DNA of 64,000 nucleotides, taken from Imbricaverruca yamaguchii (Eukaryota > Arthropoda > Thecostraca > Neoverrucidae). Position 1 is the stretch's first letter. Every line of letters starts with the position of its first letter. Below the pieces are notes generated by a model that saw only the letters and a list, made by a program, of their open reading frames with translations, was not told the origin of the DNA and made no database searches. The position numbers and the translations under genes are program-made. The DNA lies in contig JAOTOL010001015.1 in the NCBI GenBank assembly GCA_034440575.1, positions 1 through 64,000 on the forward strand. The letters run 5' to 3'. This document shows, one piece after another, positions 12,500 through 22,080 of this stretch.

Positions 12500-12600
12500 A
12501 TGAAGGAGAGAAAGCGGGCCGTCACGGCGGATAAAGTCGCCTGCAAAGATGGTCAGTGCCGTACCGTCAAATGTGTGCATAATGGCCTGGAGGAGGACAC
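12500..12600 (+). pseudogene. Decayed duplicate of the Merlin transposase zinc-ribbon exon
   Basis: From the ATG near 12,500 the reading MKERKRAVTADKVACKDGQC aligns with MEEGRMAAMTDQVAWRCKDG followed by QC in exon 1 of the transposase at 13,105-13,170. At the DNA level GTCGCC, TGCAA and GATGG-CAGTGCC are shared in order, with six bases (Trp-Arg) missing. After the second Cys the copy diverges into LEEDTLGSS and a stop. It lies about 600 bp upstream of the intact exon and is best read as an older duplicated or chimeric transposase relic. It is short, so chance convergence cannot be fully excluded. Confidence 0.5.
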
Positions 12601-13627
12601 CCTGGGCAGTTCAAGAGGGTCCCTAAGCTGACGTAGAGGACACGGAAGAATATACTCCGACATTGACCCATTTGATCTAATCTGGGCGATCCAAAAGAGG
12701 TAATCAAAAAATATTTCCAGGTATATTGAACGTTTTGGATTCGAAGTGTATCATGTCGTTGACCACATTTTTGCATTTAAATTATAATAATTATAGTATT
12801 ATATAATTTTATAGTTATAATATTATAGAATTTTATCCAAGATAACCCAGGCAATGAGAGGGGTGAAGCGATCTACGATCCCGTGAATGTTAGCTAAAAG
12901 CCAAATTCCGGGGCGGATGGTTGCCTTTGTATTCATCGCGGTCAATGTTGAATACGGGTACGGGTGGTAAACTACATGTTCACTTCCCCTCGCCACGAAG
13001 TCGTGCTATGGTAAATATTGCGGTGAAGATCCAATAAGCTGTTTCTTTTTTTCAGGGACCAGGGCCTTCTTGCCCGCACAATGCGCTGCACTTGCGGGGC
13101 GCAGATGGAGGAGGGTCGGATGGCCGCGATGACGGACCAAGTCGCCTGGCGTTGCAAGGATGGCCAGTGCCAGGCCACAAAAAGCATACGTCACGGCTCT
13201 TTCTTCGCGAGCTCGCACCTGGAGCTCCGTCAGCTCATGCTCATAACCTACTTCTACTCACAGAAGACGCCAAGCCACCAAATAGCCAAGGAGGCAAAGT
13301 GTCACCGAAGACCGTCGTTGACTGGACAAACTTCCTACGAGAAGTGAGTAGACCTTTTGTAAATGCATGCCCAATAAGTGCGTCCAGCACGTACTCTTTT
13401 TTTGCAACATCACGTAGCGCATGGGTGTGACATCTGTGTTGCTATCCGGTATCATACGAGAGAATGGGAGGTCACTACTCTCACGATGTCTTGCCACTGC
13501 ACTGAGCATTGAAATTACGAAAAAAAAGTTAATATACCTTGCGCTGGTGCTCCCCCCTCCCCCGGAAAAAACAATGAGAGAAAAACAGGCCTTTGAGCAA
13601 GGCATATTTCAACTTTTACCCAATACA

Positions 13628-13835
13628 GATAGATAGACAAATAGATGGCCAGAGATATAGATACTTAGATAGATAGATGGACGGATGGACGGATGGACGG
13701 ATGGACGGATGGATGGAGAGGAAGAGAGACAGATACAGAGGGAGAGAGACAGATGCAGAGGGATAGAGCCAGATACAGAGGGAGAGAGACAGATGCAGAG
13801 GGAGATGGAGACGGAGATGGAGATGAAGATAGAGA
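13628..13835. repeat. GATA/GGAC-GGAT and GAGACAGATACAGAGG simple repeats in intron 1
   Basis: A short GATA tract is followed by GGATGGAC units and then by a degenerate 16-18 bp purine repeat. It lies in the intron between transposase exons 1 and 2. ORFs on both strands are repeat artefacts. Confidence 0.9.
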
Positions 13836-15546
13836 TGAAGTTATACAACCGAGAAATATGGACGCCGCTTGCTGCCAAGTAATGTCGTTCATCTCCTATA
13901 ACTGATTTAAACGGAATCTGAAACAATTATTACCAATGATCCGTTTCACCACAGGTTATGACCGACGACCTCCTTAGTCATCCCCGAATGCTTGGGGGTC
14001 AACGGACCGGTGCAGATCGACGAGAGTCTCGTCGCCCGTTCAAAAAGATGCCGCAACGGAAGAGCGAGGCCCGTAGCCGAAACGTGGGTTTTCGGGCTCA
14101 CCGACGAATCGGGTGAAGCGCACCTCCAGATAGTGCCGGACCGCACCGAAGGGACTTTGGTGCCAATCGTCTGCCAACACGTGCTGCCCGGCAGCTTGGT
14201 ACGTAAATCATGTATTGTGTATCCGTGGAAATTACCTTAATGTTTTCACTGTAGTCGGCGGCGCACGCAGGGGATGGCCAAACACCCACGGTCAATCTGG
14301 AAGTGTTTGCTGAGAAGAAATGAAAGAGTTTTCATGAGGGGGAAGGTGATGTTGTGCGGAAATATGGTATAGGAATACATTCCCTTTTAATTATCTGTAA
14401 GTGCAATTCCCTGCAGCGTGGGGTTGAAAAGTGGGTGCAGGGAATATTTTTCCTACTTACCAGCATTCTTATTGAGACCGTCCGTGGGGACATCAGGCAC
14501 ATTCCTGGATACAATGTATATTTTTCTTCACCCCATCACTTTTGTTCGACACAACAGATATTTTTCAGCCACATTACAATGCTGATCAATGCAAAATGGA
14601 CGGAACAAGCAAAGCGTTGCTGATTGCGCTAGTGACTAGCACATCGCGCAGGAAAGACAAACAGCTGTATGCAGACTCAGGAGACGGAGTGGATGCGAGG
14701 CGTTGCGACGCAATTGGGCACGCAATGAGATGCGCACTCAATTAGAAGACGCCGACACAGAAGCCCAAGAGAATCGTAAGTGTTGACATGTGAAAAACAA
14801 TGCACATCGTGACGGCTATGACAACATGTCTCCAACGAATAGCAACGGGTTACTAGGACACCAAATAACGTGCATTCCTCTAGACGAGTTGAGGGATGAG
14901 AAGAACCTCAAACTGCAAAGTTTGTCATCACAATGATACTTGTACACTGCGATTCCGCATGTGGTCCTCACCGTTACAGATCTGGTCCGATGGATGGGCG
15001 GCGTATAACAACGGCGCCCTCCAGGCAGCGGGGTATCGACAGGAGGCCGTCAATCATCGCCAAGAATTCGCTCGGGCGGATGGTAAGCACTAGGATACAT
15101 TATTCGGGAATTATAAGTGTTCCCACATCTCCTGAAACAGTCGTACCCGTCAAATTTCCCGCATCGTGCTATCTGAAAACGATCTAAGTCAGTTCGGATG
15201 GCGATATTGTGAGGTACCCATTGAGGTGACCACACAACTCATGCACGGGTGGGCAAAGACTTCGTTACCGCGGTAACAGACCTTACGTGGCTTCCCAGCT
15301 TTCGGTAACTTCCCCTTTGTGTTCTTCTCGGGTTGTGCGACGGGCTGTGTGTCTTTCTGCGAGAGGTGCTGCTGCTTGTTGAACTGATGTTGGTAAACTG
15401 GAATTTGGTCAGCTTTGTTCTCTGGTAGATGGAGAAATGTTCAATTAAATACAGATAATTGCACAAACAGTGTATTCACCATGTAAATCGCTTAACATTG
15501 ACAACTATCCGACGCACAGAATAATGTCCCATGGCTAGAACCTTAC

Positions 15547-15690
15547 ACACACACATACACACACACACACACACCCACCCACACACACATACACACATAC
15601 ACACAAACACACAACCCCCCCCCCACACACACCCACACACACATACACGCATACACACAAACACACAACCCCCCCCACACACACACACAT
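15547..15690. repeat. (CA)n microsatellite in intron 3
   Basis: CA dinucleotides with CCCC and TACACA interruptions; two similar halves (about 15,547-15,620 and 15,622-15,690) suggest a local duplication. It lies between transposase exons 3 and 4. Confidence 0.95.
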
Positions 15691-16383
15691 ATATATATTT
15701 TTCATGCATCTCTTTCACTGATTGTACATTCCATGTCAATGTTCACAATGCTACCAGTAACTCTACATACTGATATTCCTGCTCAGGTGTCCACACAAAC
15801 CGGGCGGAGGGGACATGGTTCTTGCTTAAGTCGCGCCTCAAGGCCATGCGGAGGACGAGCCGGGAGATGCTGGGGAGCCACATATATGAATTTAGGTGGC
15901 AGCGTCGGCACCGCGGCAACGTATGTATAATGGTGTCAAATATGAGCGCAGACGCCACTCGCACTAAGTATGACTCGCAGTATGGATTATGGCTCCGGCA
16001 GTGTTCCGTTTCGTTAATCGGCTGGAAAGGAGGTGTGTGTGTGTGTGGGGGGGGATTTTGGAAGGAACTGGGAAATATATGAGCTGAAATGTTCCAAGTA
16101 GTGGGGGTTGCACGACATATGCCTGGGAGATGACAAGCGTAAAAGATGCGTACCAAAGATGCATTCTTTACTTGGTATGATGAATTTTCAGTAAAGGCGC
16201 AAACAAAAATGAAAAGATTGACCATCCCAGGGAGAGTCGTATACCACGGAAATCATCCCAAGGAGATGGCTTTCGTAACATTTTTCCTCTTTGCACACAC
16301 ACGGCCTGATCTGTTATGAATATGTCTGTTGGCAGGAGTTCCGGGCCCTCATCAGCGCCATCGCGGCCAAGTACCCGGTGTGA

Positions 16384-16914
16384 GTGGCAGACAGACCGAC
16401 AACCAGCCCCTTCTAGGAGCTCAGTGTAAACCCCAATACTTTGCCGTCCTTCAGTAATACATTTCGTCCTTCATTAATACATTGTACTGTTCATCATTAC
16501 CGACTTTTCATCCCATTTCTGAGTAAGCGACACTTCACCTCCAAGTAAACAGCAGGATGAAAGATATCCGTAATCAACAATCACAGTAGTATATAAAAAA
16601 TTAATCAGAGTTGTTGCTGGGGTGCCTTGAGGAGCCAGGGTTCTATTGCTAAGCAGAGCTTGTTGCGTGAACCCTTGCCCCACCACCCGATCCATGCACT
16701 CCAGTTCAACGACAGAATTTAGACCGAAAGTGTAACGTTCCGCCAATGTACCGACACGACCGCCCAGTAGCTCGTCCCCGGCCTGATCGGGCCAGTTACT
16801 AACTGACACTCCCGGTCGGGGGCTAAATGCGAGCACGTTCATACATAATCGTATATCTTTTCACTTCCTTTTTGCCGTCCTACACTTCTTGGTATCCTAG
16901 GAATGTCTTGGTGG
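16384..16914. other. Non-coding DNA between transposase stop and right arm
   Basis: No gene supported. A 122-codon open frame on the minus strand (16,842-16,474) has no recognisable motif. A polyadenylation signal for the transposase was not clearly seen. Confidence 0.4.
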
Positions 16915-18635
16915 CGCTATCTATCTACCTGCCGCCAGAATACGATCCCAGGATATATCGAAGGACTTCCTGATGATTTTGACCCGTTCTTGGCATCCTC
17001 ATGCGGAAATACCTCCAGAATATGATCTCTGAACCTATTGGAAGAGGTACTGATGATCTGGAGCCATTGATATGGTTTCATAGTGGTTTTTCGCTGCGTA
17101 ACGTATGCATAGTGTTGTATAACTTTCTGTTTTACTTTCTGCCGTGATGCAGTTTTTAGCATTGCTATGTGGAAATACCTTTAGAATATGATCCCTGGAT
17201 CTATCGAAAGAAGTCCTAATGATCTGGAGCCACTGCGACAGTTTCATGATGGTTTCTCGCTGCCGTAACTTATGCATAGTGTGATATAACAGTCTCTTTT
17301 ACTTGCTGCCCTCATGCAGTTCCTCGTATCCCCATGTGGAAATACCACTAGAATATGATCCCTGGATCTAATGGAAGATGTCCTGATGATATAGAGCCGC
17401 TGTGATGGTTTCATGGTGGTTTTCCGCTGCCGTAACGCATACACAGTGTGATATATCAGTCTCTTTTACTTGCTGCCGTCATGCAGTTTTTAGTATTGCC
17501 ATGTGGACATACCCTCCGAATATGATCCCTGAATCTAATGGAAGATGTTCTGATGATATAGAGCCGCTGTGATGGTTTCATGGTGGTTTTCCGCTGCCGT
17601 AACGCATACACAGTGTGATATATCAGTCTCTCTTACTTGCTGCCGTCATGCAGTTCTTGGTATCCCCATGTGGAAATACCACTAGAATATGATCCCTGGA
17701 TCTAATGGAAGATGTCCTGATGATATAGAGTCGCTGTGATGGTTTCTTGGTGGTTTCCCGCTGTCATAACGCATACATAGGGTGATATAACAGTCTATTT
17801 TACTTGCTGCCCTCATGCAGTTCCTCGTATCCCCATGTGGAAATACCACTAGAATGTGATCCCTGGATCTAATGGAAGATGTCCTGATGATATAGAGTCC
17901 CTGCGATGGTTTCGTGGTGGTTTCTCGCTGCCGTAATGTGTGCATAACTTGATAAAACAGTCTCTTTTAGTTACTGCCCTCATGCAGTTCTTGGCATCTC
18001 CATGCGGAAATACGTTAAGAATATGATCTCTGAACCTATCGGAAGAAGTCCTGATGATCTGGAGCCGCTGCGATGGTTTTATAGTGGTTTCTCGCTGGCG
18101 TAACGTATGCATAGTGTGATAAAACAGTCTCTTTTACTTGCTGCCCTCGTGCAGTTCTTGGTATCCCCAAGTGGAAATACCTTCAGAATATGATCTCTGA
18201 ATTCATTTCAAGAGATACTGATGATCTGGGGCCGCTGCGATGATTTCATGATGGTTTCTCGCTGCCGTAACGTATGCATAGTGTGGTAAAACAGTGCTTT
18301 TTCTTGCTGCCCTCATGCAGTTTTTTTGCATCCCCATGTGGAGAACGCACCAGGATATGATCCCTGGATCTTTGGGAAGAGGTGCTGATGATCTGGAGGT
18401 ATTGCGATGATTTATTGGCGGTTTCACGCTGCCCTGAGTCATACGTAATACTGCAAAACCATGCGGTTTTCCGATCGGCAAATAAGTCGTATCATTGTGA
18501 CTGTTCGTGACGTCATCAAAATGATGCATCCATATCCAGTTGTATTCGACCAGTGCGGCATCTTCTGCCTATATGCGGCACATTCGGTTACGTATATAAT
18601 GTAAACAACGCTACGGCAGAAAGTAAAAGAATACC
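16915..18635 (-). repeat. Right inverted arm of the Merlin element with 167-bp tandem array
   Basis: Roughly nine to ten units of the same repeat as in the left arm, in inverted orientation, ending with the unique terminal part and the CTTTTACTTTCTGCC terminus. The outermost 700 bp match the left arm almost base for base, including the one divergent unit with an AAATGAATTCAGAGA variant. Further inward the units differ in order and number, so the arms have expanded or contracted independently (about 1.7 kb here against about 3.05 kb on the left). Confidence 0.9.
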
Positions 18636-18644
18636 GCTCTTCTG
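18636..18644. repeat. Target site duplication of the Merlin element, right copy
   Basis: GCTCTTCTG directly follows the terminal GAATACC; identical to 5,011-5,019. It belongs to the LINE RT coding sequence (WQKS region on the minus strand). Confidence 0.9.
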
Positions 18645-19178
18645 CCAGGATGCGGGAAGCGTGTCGCTTTGGTATAGGTCATTTATGGCCGTTAGTAGAT
18701 ACGTTAGGGAGTTTTTGCTAAGACGTTTAAGAAACTGGCAATGGATGTCGTCCGGCCCAACCGGCGCGTTTCCACACTTGCTGAGGGCAAGTTGTAATTC
18801 GTGCATTGTGAATGGCTGATGGTAGATTTCTCTATTGTTAGAACTAAAATTTGCTTTGTAGGCAAGGGCGTCTAGAACACTTACTATAGTGGTGTCATAG
18901 TTGCTGTTGCTGGATACGCTGGCGTAGTGTAGTTTAAGGTGGTCTACGACTTGTTGTGGGTCAGTGATGTACTGTCCATTCACCGTCAGCTGGGGGAAAG
19001 GGCCTGGTGGTGGGCGTTTCAGGTTGAGACGCTTCATTAGGTCCCAAATTCTGCCGGTAGGTGTGAACCTATTGAATTGCGAGGCAAGAGACTGCCAGTA
19101 GTTTTGGCGTGCTTTCCGAATTCTGTACCGGCAGTGCTTTTGAGATTGTCTGTATGTTGATAGGTGTGCTTCGGACAC
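18636..19178 (-). pseudogene. LINE ORF2, linker and N-terminal reverse transcriptase part
   Basis: The minus-strand frame reads through a basic linker (RYRIRKARQNYWQSLASQF), GRIWDLMKRL, the pre-RT block YITDPQQVVDHLKLHYASVS, and the first RT blocks MHELQLALSKCGNAPVGPDD, then the block ending TLPASWQKS. There the LINE sequence stops at the Merlin terminus, and the open frame runs on for about 16 codons of transposon sequence. The missing continuation (SVVIPLPKPHKD) is at 5,019 downward. The block order is that of Jockey/I-superfamily ORF2 proteins. Confidence 0.85.
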
Positions 19179-20110
19179 GCATCTTTTGAATTGTTCGTGG
19201 GCACGACGCCGTGCGGCGATTTCTCTTTAACAGTCCGGGGTCCACCATGGCGTAGATGCCTTTTTCCTAGGTTTGTTACTTTTTAGGACTGAGTCTTGTG
19301 CTGCTGAGCTGGTGGCACTTAAGCTTGCCTCTATCTTACTGGTATCTGAAATTGCTAGGTTGAGGTCCACCTGTTCCTGGAATTTAGCCCAGTACGCTCT
19401 TTTTAAGTTCCAAGATTGTCTGCATACCTTAGTGTGGTGGATAGCGTCCGTGCTAAGCTTAATTGTGATTGGATAGTGGTCGCTCAGCCCGGGAACGACT
19501 GACACCGACCAGTCAAATAGTGAGCTAAGTCTTGGGGTGCAGCACGTTTAGTCAATCCAAGTGTCCGATCATAATTAGGTCGGATTGTGGCGGGTGGCGG
19601 CCCCGGTGTCAAGAAGCACTAAGTTGTGGTCCGAAATGAACTGGTGAAGTTCGTGCCCTCTAGTGTCTGTCTGGTCGCTTCCCCGAGAGGGGTGTTTAGC
19701 ATTAAAGTCTCCCATAATGAAACCTGGTGGAGTGGCCTGAAGCAGCAGGTCGTTCAGCTCCTGTGGTGTGGGGGGTTTCAGCTGACGGCGAAATGTATAG
19801 TGAGATGACTGTGGTTTTGCAATGTGCAATTTTGAGGCTGACTGCTACGCAATTCAGGGGAGTATTTAACGTTATTCGACGATAAGATATGCTGTTTACA
19901 ATGAGTATGGCTGCGCCCAATTCCCTATGTGGGCCGTTTACGTTGGTTAGGTGCCAAGTGCAATCTGGAATTTTGTTCCAAGTTCAGTCAGAATCTCGAA
20001 AGTGAGTTTCTTGGAGCGCAGCGAGTAGCGGGTTTTGTTGGAAGAATTCAGATTCAAATTCTATGAATTTTCCTGGAATGCCTCAGGTGTTCCACTGCAG
20101 AAAAAGCCCC
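19179..20110 (-). pseudogene. LINE ORF2 endonuclease region, frameshifted
   Basis: Going down the minus strand: the ORF2 start motif LFLQWNT (about 20,105), where the codon after NT is TGA in place of the Arg or Gly usual there; LQETHF (about 20,010); ELGAAILIVN (19,930-19,890); FIMGDFNAKHPSRGSDQTDT (about 19,720-19,665), the endonuclease GDFN block; and PGLSDHYPITI (19,495-19,465), the catalytic SDH block. The pieces occupy different frames. This is an APE-type endonuclease that nicks target DNA for LINE insertion. Motif order and spacing are normal, so the damage is small mutations, not large deletion. Confidence 0.8.
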
Positions 20111-22044
20111 ATTGCCGAACGTTTAGTGGCTGCCTGTGTTCCTAGACTGGGGTAGTGTCGGTGTCGAGTTGGGGAGAAAGGTTGAATCGATGAACGGAGA
20201 TAGTGTTGGGAGGTGTCCCAGGCAGTGGTGGTAGCCTGGACCTGGTCGCACGGGTTCTGGGGGGTGATTGGGTAGAGTGACGGCGAGACTTGCGCTTGAG
20301 AGGCGCGATGGGTCGCTCTGTGTTGTGGGTTCGACGGGCTTGGCAGGAGAAGTAGGTTCGGTCTAAGTGCTGGCCTCAGCCGTGGTTTTGGAGTGGGTTT
20401 GAGTGGGTGTGCAGGAGGCTGTGGGAGGTTCGGTTTGACAGGAGATGGTGGCCTTGGGCTTGCGGGTGGTCTGGGTGGGTGTGGTGGCCTTGATTCTAGG
20501 CCTTGGTTTGGGCCGGTCGGATGGGTGTGGTAGGGGCCGAGGCCCTGGGGTAGGCAATGTAGGGAAGGCTTCAGGATGGTAAGGTCGGCCCTGGCCGGTT
20601 GGAGGGTGTGGCGCGAAGGGATACGGCCAGTTCCCATGGAGGACGGGGGGGGGTGCCAATGGGGGATGGAATGGAGACCGGGTCTGGGTGTTGGAGGAGC
20701 GGCGTTGCCGGGTCTAAGAGGGGTGGGAGGGGAAGCAGCCCCATTCCTCGGTGGGGTTGACGTGGGAAGCCGGACTCGCTTTGGAAAGGGTGTGGCAGGA
20801 AGCCGGGTCGTGGGTGAAGGGGATGTGGATAGGGGCAGGCCCGAAGTGGAGCGGATGTGGGAGCAAGCCAAGTCCTGGGTGGGGTGGGGTGGGAAGGGGT
20901 GATGAGCGGCCAGGTCGAGGGGCAGTGGGCCGGGGAGTCCGGGGATCGGTGGGGCGGTTGAGGCGAGGGTCGGAGGGGCGGTTGAGGCGAGGGTCGGAGG
21001 GGCGGTTGAGGCGAGTGTCGGAGGGGCGGCTGAGGCGAGGATCGGAGGGACGGTTGGGGCGGGGGTCGGAGGGGAGGGTGAGGCGAGGATCGGAAGGGCG
21101 GTTGAGGCGGGGATCGGAGGGGCGGTTGAGGCGAGGGTCAGAGGGGCGGTTGAGGCGAGGGTCGGAGGAGCGTTGGGGAGGGAGTTGTGCCGGGCACCGA
21201 GAGCCGGCTGCTGGTGGGATGGTAGGCCCGGTGGGGGATGGTGTTGGAGGGGGTGTGGGTTTAGGTGTGGAGAGCGTTGCTGCGTAGCTTCGCCCGGTGG
21301 TAGGTGCTGTGTTGAGAGGTGCAGTTGTGGTTGTGCGAATGTCAGTGGTATTGTGGCGTAGATGCTGTCGTGCTGTTGCGTGTGGCACTCGGTGGATTGC
21401 CGCATACCGGCACACCCCCTCGCATGTGCCCACTTGGGGAAATTGGGGTTGGTAGCGGGGTGCGACCCTGCGCAGCCTGCACACTTCCTTTCGGAAGAGT
21501 GGCAATCGGATGTTGCGTGGTGACCGGCGCACTGGCTGCATGTCGGAGTTGGCGACGTGCATGCGCGTTCGCCATGTCCGTACCACAAGCAGGACTGACA
21601 CCGCAGTGGCAGAGGCACGTAGAGACGTACCTCGTAGGGCTTGTTCTGTATGTGTACGTGGGATGGCAGGTGTTGTGAGTCGAAAGTCAGTATTATCAGG
21701 TTGTGAGTTGAATGTGCCTCCTGCTTTATCTTGCTGACTGTGGCTGTGGAATCATCGAGTACTGAGGCGTCGAAAAGTGCGGCGATGTTGTCGAGAGGTA
21801 CGCTATCCAACTCTGGGGCGTGAATGTAGCCCCGACTGGTGTTTAAAGTGCGGTGTAGCTTGAAGGAGCAGCGCTGGCCGTTAAAGGTGGTCGTATTTAG
21901 TAGTGTTTGCGTGTCCGCACTGCTCTGTGCTTGTACTAAGATGTGTGTGGTGTGCGTGTGGATCTTGAAGTGCGTAGAATTCAGAGTGTCGGGGTGTCCT
22001 CTCCAGAGTGAAGGAAGACTTTTTAGATCCAAATCTAAACCCAA
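20083..22044 (-). CDS. LINE ORF1: gag-like CCHC zinc-knuckle protein with Pro-rich tail
   Basis: A 653-codon open frame. Residues 55-85 (FNGQRCSFKLHRTLNTSRGY and following) resemble the RNA-binding region of Jockey/I-type ORF1 proteins. Three zinc knuckles follow: C149-x2-C152-x4-H157-x4-C162, C169-x2-C172 to C181, and C188-x2-C191 with a downstream His. The rest is very rich in Pro, Thr and Ala and includes about ten copies of an 8-residue TLASTAPP repeat (DNA 20,943-21,176). The protein would coat LINE RNA. No ATG begins the frame; the first codon used here is TTG, so the real start is uncertain. The frame runs into the ORF2 start motif, which suggests a shift in the Pro-rich tail. The long GC-rich repetitive tail makes other frames look open too. 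Confidence 0.75.
   Translation of the reverse strand: MGLDLDLKSLPSLWRGHPDTLNSTHFKIHTHTTHILVQAQSSADTQTLLNTTTFNGQRCSFKLHRTLNTSRGYIHAPELDSVPLDNIAALFDASVLDDSTATVSKIKQEAHSTHNLIILTFDSQHLPSHVHIQNKPYEVRLYVPLPLRCQSCLWYGHGERACTSPTPTCSQCAGHHATSDCHSSERKCAGCAGSHPATNPNFPKWAHARGCAGMRQSTECHTQQHDSIYATIPLTFAQPQLHLSTQHLPPGEATQQRSPHLNPHPLQHHPPPGLPSHQQPALGARHNSLPNAPPTLASTAPLTLASTAPPIPASTALPILASPSPPTPAPTVPPILASAAPPTLASTAPPTLASTAPPTLASTAPPIPGLPGPLPLDLAAHHPFPPHPTQDLACSHIRSTSGLPLSTSPSPTTRLPATPFPKRVRLPTSTPPRNGAASPPTPLRPGNAAPPTPRPGLHSIPHWHPPPSSMGTGRIPSRHTLQPARADLTILKPSLHCLPQGLGPYHTHPTGPNQGLESRPPHPPRPPASPRPPSPVKPNLPQPPAHPLKPTPKPRLRPALRPNLLLLPSPSNPQHRATHRASQAQVSPSLYPITPQNPCDQVQATTTAWDTSQHYLRSSIQPFSPTRHRHYPSLGTQAATKRSAMGLFLQWNT
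20943..21176. repeat. 24-bp coding minisatellite in LINE ORF1
   Basis: About ten copies of a GGTCGGAGGGGCGGTTGAGG-type unit encode TLASTAPP on the minus strand. The unit is a multiple of three, so several frames stay open on both strands. Copies differ by single substitutions. Confidence 0.85.
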
Positions 22045-22080
22045 TTGCTTGCTTTATGGGGGCAAGTATGTGTAAAACGT

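Larger units (their letters stand above)
13056..16383 (+). pseudogene. Merlin (IS1016/ISXO2-like) transposase gene, five exons found, two frameshifts
   Basis: DDE transposase that would bind and mobilise the surrounding element. Exon 1, 13,056-13,343 (acceptor TTTTTTCAG, donor GTGAGT): zinc ribbon with CTCG and RCKDGQC, then the SIRHGSFFASS motif and a helical part ending TVVDWTNFLRE. Exon 2, 13,955-14,198 (donor GTACGT): VQIDES with the first Asp, then TWVFGL and PDRTEGTLVPI. Exon 3, 14,980-15,082: IWSDGWAAY with the second Asp. Exon 4, 15,787-15,920: HTNRAEGTWFLLKSRL with the catalytic Glu, 37 residues after the second Asp. Exon 5, 16,336-16,383: ISAIAAKYPV and TGA. Splice phases join correctly across exons 2-5. 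One base is missing in exon 1 (near 13,300) and one G in a run in exon 2 (near 13,995), so the gene is broken as assembled. Upstream coding exon(s) are expected because exon 1 starts mid-codon; none was identified. Confidence 0.85.
5020..18635 (+). mobile_element. 13.6-kb Merlin-type DNA transposon inserted in a LINE
   Basis: Both ends read inward from GGTATTCTTTT, then CTTTCTGCCGTAGCG. The two outer arms are collinear inverted repeats, over 95% identical by eye for at least 700 bp (left from 5,020 rightward, right from 18,635 leftward). A perfect 9-bp duplication flanks the element, and the interrupted LINE reading frame rejoins exactly at that site. The interior carries a spliced transposase of the IS1016/ISXO2 (IS1595) type, which defines the Merlin superfamily. 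The arms continue inward as arrays of about 167-bp tandem repeats. Canonical Merlin elements are only a few kilobases long, so this one is unusually large. It later received a TTAA-flanked element (8,484-9,304) and several microsatellites. The transposase is frameshifted, so this copy is probably not autonomous. Confidence 0.9.

Noticed and set aside
5020..18635. Mutator-like element or Polinton/Maverick as the identity of the large inverted-repeat element
   Set aside because: A 9-bp duplication would also fit Mutator, but the transposase blocks (RHGSFF, VQIDES, SDGWAAY, HTN..E) are those of IS1016/ISXO2-like Merlin enzymes. No polymerase B, packaging ATPase or capsid genes support a Polinton.
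20714..21601. Second long frame (295 codons, SDPRLNRP repeats) on the minus strand inside LINE ORF1
   Set aside because: It overlaps the zinc-knuckle ORF1 frame and owes its openness to the 24-bp GC-rich repeat.
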